From positions 24,480,822 to 24,544,821 of the forward strand of contig CM037473.1 in NCBI GenBank assembly GCA_021014325.1: DNA of 64,000 nucleotides, given 5' to 3'. The DNA comes from Plazaster borealis. Lineage: Eukaryota > Echinodermata > Asteroidea > Forcipulatida > Labidiasteridae. Below are positions 30,013 through 64,000 of the stretch, piece by piece (within the stretch, counting starts at the first letter, position 1; every line of letters begins with the position of its first letter). The notes beneath the pieces are model-generated. The model saw only the letters and a program-made list of their open reading frames with translations. It did no database searches and was not told the DNA's origin. Made by a program: the position numbers and the translations under genes.

Positions 30013-30662
30013 AAGATGGCCGCCTCATGATGCAGATCTGATGAACCAATAACAGCTTTTAGTTCCGGCCAGCAAAACCCACCCCAAGTACGAAAATGTT
30101 AAACAAGTTTTTACAGTTACTTGACATTAAAAAAATAAAATAATAATAATAATAATAACATAAATAAATACAAATTTGACTGATTTGGCAGAGCTGTCAT
30201 TACAACAGTTATAAACGCTCATCATACTGCAGTTTTCATAATTCTGTATAATGTAATTTTTGTTTGAATTGTGTTCAATGACTTTCATTGTAAAATACAC
30301 TAACACTTCAATTCCAATTTCATGATTTTTTTTTTAAATGTCTCTTTTACCTGGCAATGAGGGAAATCAACACCAACCCACAGCAATTGTTCTTCCCTGA
30401 TACATGCCACTCATGATGTACGGCTTATTTGATTCTAAAAAAACAATAAAAGTAACCTTAATGTCTTCCTGGGTATGTACACCTTATCCTGTTGGAAGTC
30501 AATACGACATGCAACAACTTGCGCGTGACGCATTGGTGTCACGGCAACCTCATTCCCAGTGGTGTTCAATCTCGCCGCACCATTTTGTTCTATCCCAGAA
30601 TGCCTTGCTCGGTCATAACGAGAGGTATCGATACGGCGCGCTGCCCATGGTAGCAAGGCTGG
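30013..30662. promoter_or_regulatory. Promoter-like motif cluster (YY1-, ZNF143- and DRE-like)
   Basis: AAGATGGCCGCC at 30013-30024 matches a YY1 core. TATCCCAGAATGCCTTGC at 30591-30608 fits the CCCAGAATGC core of ZNF143/Staf sites. TATCGATA at 30626-30633 equals the DREF/DRE palindrome. The last part is repeated at 10201-10282, so it is at least partly a mobile sequence. No transcript can be defined, so promoter activity is inference. Confidence 0.3.
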
Positions 30663-31119
30663 TGTGTCGCGGTGAAGTTGTTCGCTACTTCCGGCTCGAA
30701 AGCTGCCATAATTTGCGTGTAATTCAAGCTAAAATTCCCTCATGTTTCTAAAAGCGATTCTTCTGATGTAAATGGACATCTCTATTGAGTCTTTCCAAAA
30801 CATATTCGAACAGGAAGTCTAAAGCTTGATAACGGCTCGAGTAAATCCGACAAGGAAAATCTGCAATTCCAATGGGCTTCTCGTAGTCATTGGAGCAAAA
30901 CAGTGCGAAGTGGGCATGGCCAATGGTCTAAGTACATTTACACGTACTTCACACTGACCAACAGGATGTATTTGTAAATAAAAATCACAGAATCCTATAC
31001 GAGATTCGAGTCAATAATTTTACAAATTTGAAATTAATTAATTATTCCCTTCCTTTAAAAAAACAAATATAAGGCTTTCACAAATCTTTACATATCTGAG
31101 GCAAAAAAGGGGTCTTATT

Positions 31120-31250
31120 TGCACCCTGAAGAGTCTAAGGCCATGTTCGAATGAAGCACCTTTGGCTACGGCTAACATTGGAGAATGGGCCTGTTCCGCG
31201 TTCCGGCCATAGCCACAGCCGAGGCTACAAATTCCGACACGGCCTAACAA
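31120..31250. mobile_element. Short inverted element, GTCTAAGGCC ... CGGCCTAAC
   Basis: Termini CTAAGGCCATGTTCGAAT and AATTCCGACACGGCCTAA are inverted. The middle has GCTACGGCTA / TAGCCACAGCCGAGGCTA. Non-coding. Confidence 0.5.
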
Positions 31251-32194
31251 CCAAACAGCTCAACAGATTTTGTGTTCCATAGACCCCGCAAGAATATTTC
31301 TTACAATAAAAATTCCCACCGATTTGAGGTTAACAAGTGTTGTAAATAAATACACCGATAGAAATAGAGGTCATGTGTCGTGAAAAAGAAAAAGGACAAA
31401 AAACAGGAACCTTCAAATGGGTGTATATATTTATATATATATATTTACCAATACGTTTTGTAATTCTATTGCACTTGTAGTACTACTTACATAATAGACA
31501 AAACACACACACAGTCAAACGGTTATACACAGTCATTGGGTAAAGAGAACCGCTTTACATTAATCGGTGAAAAAGGCTGACTACAATGTACTGAAAAACG
31601 ACTGTCGATATTCACTGATGTTTGATGTCGTTTGTCAACTCCACAAATATTCAAATTAGTTCAATGATAAGCGTGATCTTATTAGGAAAGTGAAGAAACA
31701 TTTTCATTGAATTTATAAAAAAAGACACACCGTCCACCCCCAATCTGAGAAAACAAACGTACAACAGATCATCAGGACTAATTATCTCATTCATTTCTCC
31801 AAACAGCTACTTTTCAACAGCTTTTGGGAGATAGTGTGTGTACATGATGTATATTTCTAAATATGGTGGGTTGTTAAAGGGACTGAATATAAAGTATTTT
31901 ATCGTTCTGAGGAAGGTAAAAAATATATATACCTAGGTTTTTGGAGAATGAAGCCTCCAAGGTACAACATTTCAGAGGATTTAAAGACTGCCTACACACA
32001 GCTCTGTGTTGCAGTCACTCTGTGGACATTCCTTTGTTCTGTACACTTAAGGAAAATCCTATTCTTCAACACTGTAAAAGAAACTGTGTGGACGTGTGTA
32101 AGTCCACATAGTGTTTTAAGTCCCTACATTATGTGGACCTCTTCTGTTCTCAGGTCAACACTTCGTATGTAGCGTTAAAACACAAAAATTAATT

Positions 32195-32200
32195 TTTATT
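32195..32200 (-). terminator. Possible NF1 poly(A) signal
   Basis: TTTATT on the + strand (AATAAA on the coding strand, context CAATAAAAA), 1.9 kb beyond the NF1 stop. If used, 32.2-34.1 kb would be 3' UTR. Weak without transcript data. Confidence 0.25.
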
Positions 32201-32619
32201 GGTAAAGTCGCAGAGGTTTCAACACAGTATGGTCAACGTTTGGTTTTTTACTTTACCCGGTACTTGACAGATTTCAAGAAAATATTGAGGGCAAGGAATA
32301 GTTTTAACAAAATTCCTGAAATCAACAAATAAACCTGAAAATCATTTTAATAACTTAATGACTATCTGATCAGTAATGATCAGACAAAAAATGCATCAAA
32401 ACAGAAAAAGCATTGATTTCTTATTCTCACATGTAACTTGGGTGGGTCTATTTTTTTGTTTTCCTTCAAGGAAACTACTTCAAATATTTTCATAATCCTG
32501 TTGATTACTTTTAGAAAAATTATACTTTCTAAATTTCCAAACCGATCAAGTAACAAAATAAATAATCTTTGTACAGATTTTCCCAACGTTATTATTAGTT
32601 CTTATTTAGCTTAATGTAG

Positions 32620-34103
32620 AGACGTTTAGTTACCATTAACCATCAAGCCTAAAGTACCTGTACTTAAAAGCTCAACACCTTCTGTTTCCTGTTGATATCT
32701 TCATATCAACAGTCAACTATTCACACAATTTTCTTCTGTTGAATGTCAACAACATGTGGAGTCCATTAGCTATTAATGACTGGTGTTTTCCAACAGAGAC
32801 TTAAGAAGTAGGCACCTGCTACTTATCCACAGATATGTGTCGTTGCATGACGTACTTGGTGTTGCTTATCAACGATTGAACAGGAGGTTTATCCACTAGC
32901 TTAGTGTATCTGTTTTCATTCATGATTCAACTACATCCACAACATTGTTGATTATAAGTGCTGGAGATGGCTGTTCTTCGGCTGATTTCATAGTGCTCCT
33001 GTCTGGCATCCACACATTCTTCCGTTTCTCAGCATTGATTCAACTAAGGACATCCTTTAGCATGTGGATCAACAGCTGCCCCTAAGCTGACCTCACACAG
33101 GGCTCTATTCACAGCTACCCACAATTATTTTCCTTTTAGATCATTTCTTCACCACAGTGCATTCCATCAATTATCCACAAACCTGATGTTTCAGATGGAT
33201 TCAGTATGGATTCAATTTCGGGAAAGGGCCTGCTGGTATTTAAGATCCACACATCCACAACCGACAACTATTGATTCAACATAAGGAAAACAACTCCTTG
33301 TGTTGCCCATTAATGAAACAAGATACTTGTCAGACTGTCCATGAGCACGTTAGTGATACCTCTGAATGCTTTAACATGAAAACATATCAGCTAGTACATC
33401 ACATGCACCTGTCAGCAATCCACAACATCCCCATTACAACATGATGTAACCAATTACCCATCCACACGTCTCACCTGTGGTCATCAACAACATAGCATAG
33501 CATTCTTGTACTTATCAGCTACTCGGCCACTTATGCTTCATAATCGACAGTTATACATATATCTGCCATCAGCCAGTCGGTATACACTTTAAAATTCAAG
33601 AAGACTGTCCAGTTTTTCCACACACTTGCTGATTTCCACAATATAAGTCAGCACAAGAAACCTGTCAACTATCCATATGCTGGCAGAAAATTTGAACAAT
33701 TCCATGCACTTAATGCTGCTCTTCAGCAACTCCACAAAAAGGTATCTGTTGATTATCAGCAAACATTTTACCCTTGATTACAGTTCTTGGAGCTGTTCCC
33801 CGTCATACTCAATGTTGACTATCAACAGGTAATACTGTTGTTCATACATGATTCACCACAAAGCACCCATCACTAACCACAGACCAGCTGTTTTCTATTA
33901 CCCGAGGTTACAGTTCTCAAAGTGGTATGGCTTCACATCAATAAGTTCGCAAGCTGGTATGGCTCCATAGCCATCATCAGTTCTCCACACACCTGAAGCA
34001 CCTGTCAGCTGTCAACACAACAAGTGCACCCACAGCTGTTGCTTATCGACAACGCATCACATAGCACCTGTCAGTTATCCACCAACCCCATTGTAGCCCT
34101 GTG
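32620..34103 (-). other. Downstream flank / probable 3' UTR of NF1, word-biased sequence
   Basis: About 1.5 kb without repeats of the mobile families but unusually rich in TTATCCAC, CACCTGTCAGC, TCCACAACA and TGTTGA/TCAACA words, as if from a very old degenerate tandem repeat. No frame stays open on either strand. Position directly after the NF1 stop makes 3' UTR the likeliest role. Confidence 0.35.
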
Positions 34104-63770
<29,667 letters not shown>

Positions 63771-64000
63771 CTGTGCACAGCAAACACACACAAAAAAGTA
63801 TTAAACAATGTCAAACAACTTGATTACACAAGTTTTTCAGTAGTTTTTACTGTTATAATCATATGAATGATACAAATAAACATGTATAAAGTCGACTATC
63901 GTTAATTAGAGCTTGGAAGATACAAGAAATAATAATAATAATAATAATAATGCATTTACAATGCACCCTCTATCTAGTGTACAAGACCCTATTCCGAGTA
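63771..64000. other. NF1 intron at the window edge
   Basis: Begins with the polypyrimidine/acceptor of the first visible exon (read on the minus strand: GCTGTGCACAG). An (ATA)n microsatellite lies at about 63930-63951. The next upstream NF1 exon is not in the window. Confidence 0.5.

Noticed and set aside
32820..34090. TTATCCACA words resembling bacterial DnaA boxes
   Set aside because: The window is a eukaryotic nuclear genome with spliced genes; the words are part of a general sequence bias in the NF1 flank.

Overview
The window looks like nuclear DNA of a marine deuterostome, most probably an echinoderm, and perhaps a sea star. The evidence is intron-rich genes with canonical GT-AG splice sites, AT-rich introns crowded with short palindromic TTAA-flanked elements and tRNA-derived SINEs, an interstitial TTAGGG-type tract, and a secreted ependymin-related gene of a kind that is numerous in echinoderms. 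The genus cannot be set from sequence alone.

Three protein-coding genes can be read with consistent splice phases. (1) On the + strand, 3093-10524, a complete six-exon ependymin-related secreted glycoprotein (242 aa) with a TATA box. (2) On the - strand, 20790-12140, a complete four-exon microsomal cytochrome P450 of the CYP2 type (517 aa) with all signature motifs. It converges on gene 1, with about 1.6 kb between the stop codons. (3) On the - strand, 63770-34104, the last 26 coding exons of neurofibromin 1 (about 1453 residues to the stop): the end of the Ras-GAP domain, the Sec14-like and PH-like module, the long helical-repeat C-terminal half and a basic/Ser-rich tail. The gene continues beyond the right edge of the window. 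No operon-like or functional link between the three genes is apparent.

The rest is repeat-dominated. 1-3000 holds hairpin MITEs and a decayed LINE end. 13.9-20.4 kb is the first CYP intron, with SINEs, MITEs and a hairpin element carrying telomere-like repeats. 20.8-34.1 kb is an intergenic repeat field containing a 1.6-kb foldback element whose interior is a 147-bp higher-order minisatellite. The NF1 introns carry SINEs, several minisatellites, a LINE end and a DNA transposon of about 1.03 kb with clear terminal repeats and target duplication.

No new multi-gene system was found. The observations most worth following are structural: an 85-bp tandem copying of part of an NF1 exon together with its 5' splice site, complementary foldback arms flanking exon 3 of the ependymin-related gene, the foldback with its trimeric minisatellite, the hairpin element with an internal telomeric tract, nuclear-receptor-like palindromes inside a dispersed element, and absence of the intron that hosts the vertebrate NF1 GAP-domain cassette exon.
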